NCBI GenBank assembly: GCA_038150465.1
Contig: JAYOTP010000038.1
Span: forward strand, 1 to 16,974
Origin: RFXV01 sp038150465
GTDB lineage: Bacteria; Bacteroidota; Bacteroidia; Flavobacteriales; Schleiferiaceae
DNA length: 16,974 nucleotides
Reading direction: 5' to 3'
In this document: piece after piece, positions 1-6,679 of the stretch
Layout: each line of letters starts with the position of its first letter
Numbering within the stretch: the stretch's first letter is position 1
Made by a program: the position numbers and the translations under genes
The notes under the pieces: model-generated
What the model was told of the DNA's origin: nothing
What the model saw: the letters and a program-made list of their open reading frames with translations, nothing else
Database searches by the model: none

Positions 1-680
1 CTGCCCAGGTCGATGAGCGCCTGAGACAGGGCCATGCTGTCCGGGACCGAACGGGCGAGTTCGATCACTTCCTGAAAACGGCTTTCTGCAGCCACTGTGT
101 CGCCAATAAATAAGTGACACCCACCGAGGTTATTCAGAGCGATGAGTCTCCAGCCCAGCTGATGTCCGCGGTACTCCATTGCCTCCTGCAACAATTCAAT
201 GGCCTTCTCGTGGCGGTCCAAATAAGACTCCACATTGGCCAGATTGAGCAATACGCTGGCCATTCGCAAGCTGTCTTCGGCCAATTCAGCAATGATCAAA
301 GCCCGCTGATAGCGCAGATAGGCAAGCTCCAAGAGCCCGGATCTTTCAGCGGCCAATCCATAGTACATGAGCATGCTCGCCCGCGCAGAACAGACAGTAT
401 CATCCAATGGCTGGGCAAGTCCTTTTCTCAGGTAGTGGTCAGCGGAATCCAGATCCTCGAAAATGAGATAGTATCTGCCAAGGTTCTTGAGTACGCCGAC
501 ATAGGCGCCTTGCTCTTCTGCCTGAAAGGCCAGAGAACGGGTTTGGTGGAGTGCCGAAATGACCGACGAATCACCAGAACTGATCCGTCCAAATTGGGCA
601 TGGTTCAACGAGTCGAAGTCCAGGGATTGTGCCTGAAGGCAGGTCCCGATGAGCCATACAAGAATCCAGCGCAGATCCAT
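1..680 (-). CDS. Exported TPR-repeat protein, 3' end cut off by the window edge
   Basis: This gene reads right to left and continues past position 1, so only the first 226 codons are visible. From the ATG at 678-680 the protein opens with MDLRWILVWLIGTCLQAQS, a short secretion signal with likely cleavage after the QA near residue 17. The rest is alpha-helical with at least four tetratricopeptide units, roughly at residues 63-88, 102-136, 143-172 and 180-210, showing the usual small and aromatic spacing (for example LNLANVESYLDRHEKAIELL). In Bacteroidota, exported TPR arrays of this kind often precede a transmembrane helix and a histidine kinase or HTH domain; here that part would lie outside the window, so this is only a possibility. 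An in-frame ATG at 711-713 would add 11 residues ahead of the signal and is less likely. No specific function can be assigned. Confidence 0.8.
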   Translation of the reverse strand, partial: MDLRWILVWLIGTCLQAQSLDFDSLNHAQFGRISSGDSSVISALHQTRSLAFQAEEQGAYVGVLKNLGRYYLIFEDLDSADHYLRKGLAQPLDDTVCSARASMLMYYGLAAERSGLLELAYLRYQRALIIAELAEDSLRMASVLLNLANVESYLDRHEKAIELLQEAMEYRGHQLGWRLIALNNLGGCHLFIGDTVAAESRFQEVIELARSVPDSMALSQALIDLG

Positions 681-736
681 GGCTTGAATATCGGCAATTT
701 CAAGACGAAGCATCCGATCGCATGATGTGTTTCTGC

Positions 737-760
737 AAAAAAAACCACGCCGAGGCGTGG
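737..760 (-). terminator. Intrinsic terminator of the amylase-sus-like operon
   Basis: Read on the minus strand, this is a perfect 7-bp stem, CCACGCC and GGCGTGG, around a 2-base TC loop, followed at once by eight T residues (the A run at 737-744). It lies about 46 bp beyond the stop codon of the last gene of the glycan operon, exactly where a Rho-independent terminator should be. The two-base loop is tight, so the top pair probably opens in RNA. Confidence 0.88.
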
Positions 761-806
761 TCTTCACTCTTAGGTCAGGCCTTTTACTGGGCCAGACATT
801 GATAGG

Positions 807-1667
807 TCATTGACATTGCATATCCACGGGCTGCAGATAGGGGATCTGCTCCGTGCCGTCCACCACTCCATCGGTCCTTAGGCGGAAATTCCATTGCTCC
901 ACCTGTGCATCTGCAGGCAGGCCAAAGCGTTTTCTGGGGTTGAAACGCATTCTGAACAGGCCCTCACCGACATACGGCACCTGAAGCTCTGGATTGGAAG
1001 GTGTTTGGAAATAGTTGGTCACCTTGTGCTTTATGCCGTCCGTGGTGGTGCACTCCATGTAGAGATACACCTCACCAGCCGTCAGGTCCTGCAAATAGGT
1101 GGTGTCTTCCCTGAAATTCTCATAAGTGATGGTGATCACATCGTCCAGCTCTGGACGGGCGGGGAACATCCAGGCGGGATCTCTTTCTGTCGCTGGCGGA
1201 TCGATGGCGATGTTGATATCGTCCGATTTGCGATCGGGGTCTCCGTATCCGCCGCCGTCTTTCGGTTTCACGAGAAAGGAAAACCCTCGGGAGTAGCAGG
1301 TCGCCGCATCCGTCTCATACCATTCGGCCAGGGTGGGCTTGAACACATATTTGTACACGAGATTGCCCATATCAGTCATCTGCATGGTATCGTTGGAACT
1401 CTTCCATTCCTGGCTGCCCGTTCCGTTGGCTTTTGGATGTCCCGAAGGAAAATTAAAGGGGTTCCACGTCCATATGTACACGCCCATTCCTGCAGTGGCG
1501 TCATCCACCAGGTTTTGAATGTGCTCAACCGAGGCGTCCAGCTGATTGAGGTCCACGATCAGCACCAGGCTGTCGTTCGGATCGATCTTTTCCGGAATGG
1601 TGGTCACCTGAGCATTCACTCCTAATGTCATGGCGATGACCGCGCAAATTGTCAATATCCTTTTCAT
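807..1667 (-). CDS. SusE-position two-domain exported protein sharing its N-terminal module with the amylase
   Basis: This 286-residue protein is the last gene of the glycan operon. I chose the ATG at 1665-1667 (MKRILTICAV...) over a GTG two codons earlier; the ATG follows the upstream stop by two bases. The signal peptide ends in GVNAQ and has no lipobox cysteine, unlike its SusD-like and small lipoprotein neighbours. Residues 21-152 match residues 23-154 of the amylase at about 88 of 132 positions by hand, including YIWTWNP and a fully conserved FLVKPKDGGG followed by GDPDRKSDDIN. The second half (about 165-286) looks like a diverged copy of the same beta-rich layout: G-x-V-Y-x-Y, then GLFRMRFNP, then FRLRTDG. 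Its place after susC and susD suggests a surface glycan-binding role like SusE/SusF, but that is inference from position. I do not recognise the fold; a DUF4961-type family is one possible assignment. Confidence 0.82.
   Translation of the reverse strand: MKRILTICAVIAMTLGVNAQVTTIPEKIDPNDSLVLIVDLNQLDASVEHIQNLVDDATAGMGVYIWTWNPFNFPSGHPKANGTGSQEWKSSNDTMQMTDMGNLVYKYVFKPTLAEWYETDAATCYSRGFSFLVKPKDGGGYGDPDRKSDDINIAIDPPATERDPAWMFPARPELDDVITITYENFREDTTYLQDLTAGEVYLYMECTTTDGIKHKVTNYFQTPSNPELQVPYVGEGLFRMRFNPRKRFGLPADAQVEQWNFRLRTDGVVDGTEQIPYLQPVDMQCQ
1212..1607 (-). repeat. Shared N-terminal module, copy in the SusE-position gene
   Basis: This stretch encodes residues 21-152 of the SusE-position protein and is paralogous to 9074-9469 in the amylase gene. 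Protein identity is about 67% by hand, without gaps. At DNA level the copies differ at many third codon positions, which points to an old duplication rather than recent recombination. Confidence 0.85.
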
Positions 1668-1669
1668 GC

Positions 1670-2149
1670 TCACTGTCTGTTGAAGTCGTAGTCATAAGAA
1701 ATGTTCAGCTCGTCGCAGCGTTGCCGGCTCACTCTGAATCCCATGCGGGTATCAATGCTCCGCACCATCTGGGTGAGACTCATCATCAGTGTGTCACCAA
1801 GGTCCGTATATACGCTGACGCCCGAGGGGAACTCCAAATTATCGTAGGCAAAACTGCCCGAATTCCCAAAGATGTTCCCGCCTGCTCCAGGGTTGTCCAC
1901 CGTGTACGAAGAGGTTACATAATCGAAGCTCATGACCATCGGGTCGGAAACAAAGAAGTCCGAGATATCGATGACCTCAGGTACGGGCTGGGTCTCGTCG
2001 GTCTGAAGGACCGTTTGAAGTTCCCAGGTGCCTGTGATGCCCTCTGTGAGGGAATAATCGTCTCCGATCTTGCCATAAGGCTCGGGCTTGCAGCTTTGGA
2101 AAGCGATCAGCAAAATGGCTGCTGCAGCTATGGTTCTTTTCTTGATCAT
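1670..2149 (-). CDS. Small lipoprotein of the glycan operon, lipocalin-like or DUF5004-like
   Basis: This protein has 159 residues and starts at the ATG at 2147-2149. It begins with a lysine-rich, hydrophobic signal ending in IAFQSC, so Cys20 would be lipidated. After the anchor comes G(I)TGTWELQTVLQTDE, the glycine-tryptophan strand typical of lipocalin-like Bacteroidota lipoproteins. The remainder alternates short polar and hydrophobic stretches as expected for a small beta-barrel or sandwich. The gene begins 10 bp after the susD-like stop codon, and its own stop is two bases before the next ATG, so it is tightly co-transcribed. Small lipoproteins at this place in sus-like loci are often surface exposed and help bind or present the glycan. 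That role is inferred from context; the DUF5004 label is recalled from similar neighbourhoods and not verified. Confidence 0.75.
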   Translation of the reverse strand: MIKKRTIAAAAILLIAFQSCKPEPYGKIGDDYSLTEGITGTWELQTVLQTDETQPVPEVIDISDFFVSDPMVMSFDYVTSSYTVDNPGAGGNIFGNSGSFAYDNLEFPSGVSVYTDLGDTLMMSLTQMVRSIDTRMGFRVSRQRCDELNISYDYDFNRQ

Positions 2150-2159
2150 GTGCGTTGTC

Positions 2160-3551
2160 TTAGCAACCCCCTGTTTGATTCAGAGGGAAAATATCTGTCT
2201 GTTCTGAAATGGGGAACTGAAGGACCATGCCGTTGCAGTCCCATGGAGCGTTTCGAATGATGATGGCCTCACCCGACGCCCCTCTTCTCTTCTGCTGTTG
2301 AATGCGATTCCCCTCACCCACCATCTCGATGCGGCGCTGTTTGTGGATCTCATCCAATACGATCTGGGCCGAGGCATTGGCACCCAGGTTGCGGCTGTTG
2401 TCGCCATAAGCGCGTTCCAACAGAGCATTCACATCATTGATGGCGACCGTCAGGTCCGTCCCGATCAAAGCAGCGCATTCGGCCCGCAGCAGGTGCATAT
2501 CCGTCAGGTGCAGGACGGGCACAGAAAAGTATTGCCTGTTGAATTTGTTGAGCCCGATGTATTCATTGGCCGCCCCCTCATTGAAAACGGTCAACCAGCT
2601 GGAACGCTGATCTGCTGTATCCATACCGAAGAGCGCGTAGAGCTCCTGGCTCACACGAAGTGTTGGCTCGTTGCCCAGGTCAGTTCGGTAGTTTCCGGTG
2701 AAGGCCCCCGAACGCTGATCGTTGTCCTGACTGACCGTCCAGAAAATGGCCTCGCTGCTCACGTCTCCCTCCCTGAAACGATTCAGGGTGTCCGAGTTGC
2801 CGGGGTCCAGTGAGAACACCCCGCTGTTGATCACCGCATCAGCATAGGATTTGGCCGTCGCGTGGTCGTTCATTTGAAAATATACCTTGGCCAAAAGCGC
2901 CTCCGCGGCATATCTGCTGGCATAGGGTCCGTTGTCGTTGGGGAGCTTGTCTTTTGCGAACTCCAGGTCTGAAATGATCTGAGCATATGCAGCACCTACC
3001 GATTCGCGCGTAGGGAGCGTCTGTATGTCCACCGATGTGCGAATGGCGATGCCGGGATGCTCGTTGTTGCCGCTGAACCCGTAAGGCTGGGCCCATCCGG
3101 TGACCACATCAAAGTGCCCAAGGGCCCTGATGAATCTGCATTCGGCCTCCATGACCTGCTTTCGGGCATCATCCACTCCGGCACTTCCGTTGGAGAGGGC
3201 ATCGATCAGGCTGTTGGCCCGCATAATGGCGATGTAGGGCTCGCCATACACTCCGCCGATCGTACCGTTGAAAAAGAGCATGTTCCGGTTGTAGACTTCG
3301 TTGTAGTCCGAGCTGGCATTGGGCGCGTCCAGATCATCGCTGAGCAGGTCGTTGAGGACCTGAAGCCTGCCGTTCTTGTAATTGGCGATGACGTCGTAGC
3401 AGCTGTTCAGGATGTTCTCATAATCCTGAGGCGTTTGCAGCGCCTCATCCTGAGTGAGTGTGTTCCCGACCGGGTCCACATCCAGATAATCCTCGCAGCC
3501 GATGAAGGCCAGGGCGAAGAGAGGCACGAATAGTTTTGAGTTGATTTTCAT
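2160..3551 (-). CDS. susD-like: SusD/RagB-family outer-membrane glycan-binding lipoprotein
   Basis: This 463-residue protein is within the usual size range for SusD. The signal ends in AFIGC, so Cys19 is the lipid anchor, and it is followed by EDYLDVDPVG, the typical start of mature SusD proteins. The N-terminal half is helical and TPR-like (for example YAAEALLAKVYFQMNDHATAKSYADAVI), as in SusD_N, and the C-terminal half has the RAECAALIG...DVNALLERAYG...QRRIEMVGEGNR stretch that marks this family. It ends in QFPISEQTDIFPLNQTGGC, a variant of the family's PIP...Np.l.QN tail. SusD proteins sit as a lid on the SusC barrel at the cell surface and hand glycan fragments to it. The gene starts 12 bp after the susC-like stop. 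The N-terminal family call is certain; the substrate is inferred from the amylase. Confidence 0.95.
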   Translation of the reverse strand: MKINSKLFVPLFALAFIGCEDYLDVDPVGNTLTQDEALQTPQDYENILNSCYDVIANYKNGRLQVLNDLLSDDLDAPNASSDYNEVYNRNMLFFNGTIGGVYGEPYIAIMRANSLIDALSNGSAGVDDARKQVMEAECRFIRALGHFDVVTGWAQPYGFSGNNEHPGIAIRTSVDIQTLPTRESVGAAYAQIISDLEFAKDKLPNDNGPYASRYAAEALLAKVYFQMNDHATAKSYADAVINSGVFSLDPGNSDTLNRFREGDVSSEAIFWTVSQDNDQRSGAFTGNYRTDLGNEPTLRVSQELYALFGMDTADQRSSWLTVFNEGAANEYIGLNKFNRQYFSVPVLHLTDMHLLRAECAALIGTDLTVAINDVNALLERAYGDNSRNLGANASAQIVLDEIHKQRRIEMVGEGNRIQQQKRRGASGEAIIIRNAPWDCNGMVLQFPISEQTDIFPLNQTGGC

Positions 3552-3563
3552 GGCTCGTTCGGA

Positions 3564-6500
3564 TTAAAATTGGAGGTCGATGCCCAGACTGAAGGTCTTT
3601 TCCTGAGGCGGTGTGAGATAGGTGATGTTCGGGCTCATATTCCTGTCGGTAGCGTTTTCAAAGTCGCGCGCGATCTCAGGATCGAGTCCTGGGAATTTGG
3701 TGAAGGTCAGCAGATTCGTTCCCACGGCATAGATGCGAAGGCCACCGAGCTTCCACTTTTTGACCTTCTCCGCAGGGAAGGTGTATCCAAAGGTGATGTT
3801 TCTGAGTCGCAGGAAGCTTCCGTCATGCAGCCAAAGGTCTGTATTGATCCAGGGCGTGGTGGAGCCCAGATTTGCATTTTCCGTTGTGACACGTGCATAG
3901 CCTGCGTCGTCTCCAGGCTGCTGCCAGCGATCGAAAATGTGTGGCGTCATGTTCCAGAGGCCATCGTTGATGCTCATCACACCGAGCTGGCGCTTGGACG
4001 AACTATCGTAGATGTCTCCACCGATAACAAAGGCGAAGAGGAAGCTGAAATCGAATCCTTTGTAGGTGAATGAATTATTGATCCCACCGATCGCATCCGG
4101 AAGCACATTGCCCACGGCCACCCGATTGGCTGGATCCCAGATGTAGGTCTCGTTGCCATCGATGTCCAGGTAAACGGGCCGTCCATTGCTGGGGTCGATG
4201 TGCGAGAAACGCACCAGGAAGTTGGTCCCCACCGGAGAGCCGACCACCACACGTGTGTCGTTTGTTCCTCCCGATACAGCATCCGGGCTATACCCGCCAA
4301 TGCTCGAGATCTCATTGCTGTTGTAAGCAATATTGAACTCGGTACTCCAGGTGAATTCGCCCACAAGGTTGCGGCTTCTGAGAACGAGTTCAATGCCCTG
4401 ATTGGTGATCTCGGCCACGTTGTCCCATTTGTTGGCAAATCCGAAGGCCCTGGGAATGGTCACGTTGATCAGCACCTTGTCCGACATCTTGTTATAGTAG
4501 GAGAGCTCTCCCGTGATGCGGTCGTTGAACAATCCGTATTCCAAACCGAAGTCGATGGAGCGCGTGTTCTCCCACTGTAGGAATTCGTTGGGAAGTACGG
4601 TCGGGTACAGGATGTTGCCGTTGTTGTACTGACCGTTCCTCGACCAGTTCCCACGCCATTGATCGGGCGGAAATGCGGCATTCCCCGTATAGCCGATGCT
4701 TCCTTTCAGCTTCAGATAATTCAGGGTCTTGCTCGAGCTCAACCAGTCTTCTTCAGAAAGGATCCAGCCCACACCAAGGGAGGGGAAGAAGCCCCACCGT
4801 CTTTCCGGGCCGAACTTGGAAGATCCATCCCCACGAACCACCATTTGGGCCACGTACTTGTCTTTATAGGAGTAGTTGATTCGTCCGAATACCGAGGCGA
4901 AAGTGTACCGCTCCTCGGGGATCTGATTGTCCAGTTTCAAGGAGTCCAGAAGTTCTTTGTTGTCGAACAGCGGGCCGGGTACATTCACATAGATGTTGTT
5001 CTCAATGGTCTGCCCCTGATCGTTGTCATAGGCATAGGTATAACGGTAGCGCTTGCTCTCTTGTGTTTCTGCCCCGATCATATAGGTGAGGACGCTGTTC
5101 TCATTCAAACGATGCAGATAGGTTGCTGTGGCGAACACATTGTAATTGTTCACATCGCGTGGCGTTCGAAAAGCATTTCCCTGGTTTTCATTCTGAGAAG
5201 TTCCTATGATCTGCCAGGGCTCGTACACATCTTCAATGATGCGCATATAATCGTAGGATCCAGACAGGGTGAGCGTCAGGTTCTTGATCGGCCGATAGCT
5301 CATCTTCAGGTTGTTGATGCTTCTGTACTCATCGGTCCGCCATTGCTTGAGTTCGCGCATCATCACCGGGTTGTTGCCGGCACCCGCATTGTACCAATAA
5401 GCGCCCGTGCTGTCGTAGATCGGGAAGATCGGCAGGGCAGTGCTCATCGCTGCGCCCAATCCGCCCGACCAGGCGGCATCTATCCGGTTGTTTCGGCCAC
5501 GGCTCAATGAGGTCGATACCCCGATGTCAAATTTGCTGCTCACTTTCCAGTCGGCATTGAATCGTCCGGATACCCGCTCATAGCTGTTTCCTTTCAGGTA
5601 ACTATCGTTCAGATCGTAAGACAGGCCGGTGTAGAAGTTGAACTTTTCGGTGGCTTTTTGAACCCCAAAATCGTAGCGCTGCTTGAAGCCTGTCTCTATG
5701 GTCTGATCCACCCAATTGGTGTTGGTCCTGCTCGCCTCTTCCCAGCTCAAGCCCGCAGGGAGTTGAGGCGTTCCCACTTTGCCATCATTCGTCCAGGCCT
5801 CCTTGTACATCTGCAGCCATTCGGGCCCATTGAGCATTTCCGGGGTACGGGTGGGATTGGCCATCCCAAGCCGGGTGCTGAAATTGAACTTGAGTTTCGG
5901 ACTGTTTCCTCTCTTGGTCGTGATCAGGATCACTCCGTTGGCGCCACGAGATCCATAAATGGCCGTAGCCGATGCATCCTTCAGGATCTCCACCGACTCG
6001 ATGTCGTTGGGATTGAGTGCTGCCAGTGGGTTGGCGTTCATGGCTCCTGAATTCCCCTGGATGAAATATTCCTGAGTGATCGGTATTCCGTCCACTACAT
6101 AGAGCGGATCACCTCCGGCCGAAATACTCGCCACTCCACGAATGCGGATCAGCGATCCCGAACCGGCCAATCCACTCCCTGTGATCACCTGAACGCCTGG
6201 GGCCTTCCCCTGCAAAGCGGTCTCGAAAGAAGGCGTTGGAATGTCGTTCAGTGCCTTGGACCCCAGTTTCACGACAGATCCAGTCATGTCGCGTCTCCGC
6301 TGCACGCCGTAGCCCACAACGACCACTTCGTCCAGGTCATTGGTGGCTACTTCCATCGCCATATTCCCCATGTCCAGCGACTGTCCTTCAGCCACAGTGA
6401 CCTTTCTGCTCAGGGTGGCATATCCGATGAAAGACATCTTAACGGTCAGGTCGCCAGGCGCCACCTGCAGAACGAACTTGCCATCGAGATCGGTCGTGGC

Positions 6501-6650
6501 ACCAATTCCCTGTTCTTCGATCAGAACAGCCGCACCGGGCAGGCTCTGCTTGTTCTCATCCAGTAGCGTGCCCGTCAGGACCTGCGCCTGCAAAAAGGCC
6601 GGGGCCATCAAAGTGGCACTTAGGAGCAGTTTGAGGTAAATGTGCTTCAT
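3564..6650 (-). CDS. susC-like: SusC/RagA-family TonB-dependent outer-membrane transporter
   Basis: This protein has 1028 residues from the ATG at 6648-6650; a TTG 11 codons earlier overlaps the amylase stop and would place extra residues before a good signal peptide. Residues 1-23 are the signal. Residues 24-105 form a carboxypeptidase-regulatory-like beta domain (VLTGTLLDENKQSLPGA...DLDGKFVL...FIGY). The TonB box LDEVVVVGYGVQ is at about 106-117. A plug domain follows, containing the SusC hallmark LKDASATAIYGSRGANGV, and then a long beta-barrel ending in phenylalanine (SLGIDLQF), as outer-membrane barrels normally do. It would import large glycan pieces using TonB-ExbBD energy, paired with the SusD-like lid encoded just downstream. 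The gap to the amylase stop is 29 bp. The reading frame is intact and full length. Confidence 0.96.
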   Translation of the reverse strand: MKHIYLKLLLSATLMAPAFLQAQVLTGTLLDENKQSLPGAAVLIEEQGIGATTDLDGKFVLQVAPGDLTVKMSFIGYATLSRKVTVAEGQSLDMGNMAMEVATNDLDEVVVVGYGVQRRRDMTGSVVKLGSKALNDIPTPSFETALQGKAPGVQVITGSGLAGSGSLIRIRGVASISAGGDPLYVVDGIPITQEYFIQGNSGAMNANPLAALNPNDIESVEILKDASATAIYGSRGANGVILITTKRGNSPKLKFNFSTRLGMANPTRTPEMLNGPEWLQMYKEAWTNDGKVGTPQLPAGLSWEEASRTNTNWVDQTIETGFKQRYDFGVQKATEKFNFYTGLSYDLNDSYLKGNSYERVSGRFNADWKVSSKFDIGVSTSLSRGRNNRIDAAWSGGLGAAMSTALPIFPIYDSTGAYWYNAGAGNNPVMMRELKQWRTDEYRSINNLKMSYRPIKNLTLTLSGSYDYMRIIEDVYEPWQIIGTSQNENQGNAFRTPRDVNNYNVFATATYLHRLNENSVLTYMIGAETQESKRYRYTYAYDNDQGQTIENNIYVNVPGPLFDNKELLDSLKLDNQIPEERYTFASVFGRINYSYKDKYVAQMVVRGDGSSKFGPERRWGFFPSLGVGWILSEEDWLSSSKTLNYLKLKGSIGYTGNAAFPPDQWRGNWSRNGQYNNGNILYPTVLPNEFLQWENTRSIDFGLEYGLFNDRITGELSYYNKMSDKVLINVTIPRAFGFANKWDNVAEITNQGIELVLRSRNLVGEFTWSTEFNIAYNSNEISSIGGYSPDAVSGGTNDTRVVVGSPVGTNFLVRFSHIDPSNGRPVYLDIDGNETYIWDPANRVAVGNVLPDAIGGINNSFTYKGFDFSFLFAFVIGGDIYDSSSKRQLGVMSINDGLWNMTPHIFDRWQQPGDDAGYARVTTENANLGSTTPWINTDLWLHDGSFLRLRNITFGYTFPAEKVKKWKLGGLRIYAVGTNLLTFTKFPGLDPEIARDFENATDRNMSPNITYLTPPQEKTFSLGIDLQF

Positions 6651-6679
6651 GGGTAAATGATTCTGTAGGGTCTTTATGA

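Noticed and set aside
114..725. 203-residue plus-strand open frame at the left edge
   Set aside because: It lies opposite the TPR-protein gene, whose minus-strand translation has a signal peptide and four TPR units; the plus-strand product shows no family features.
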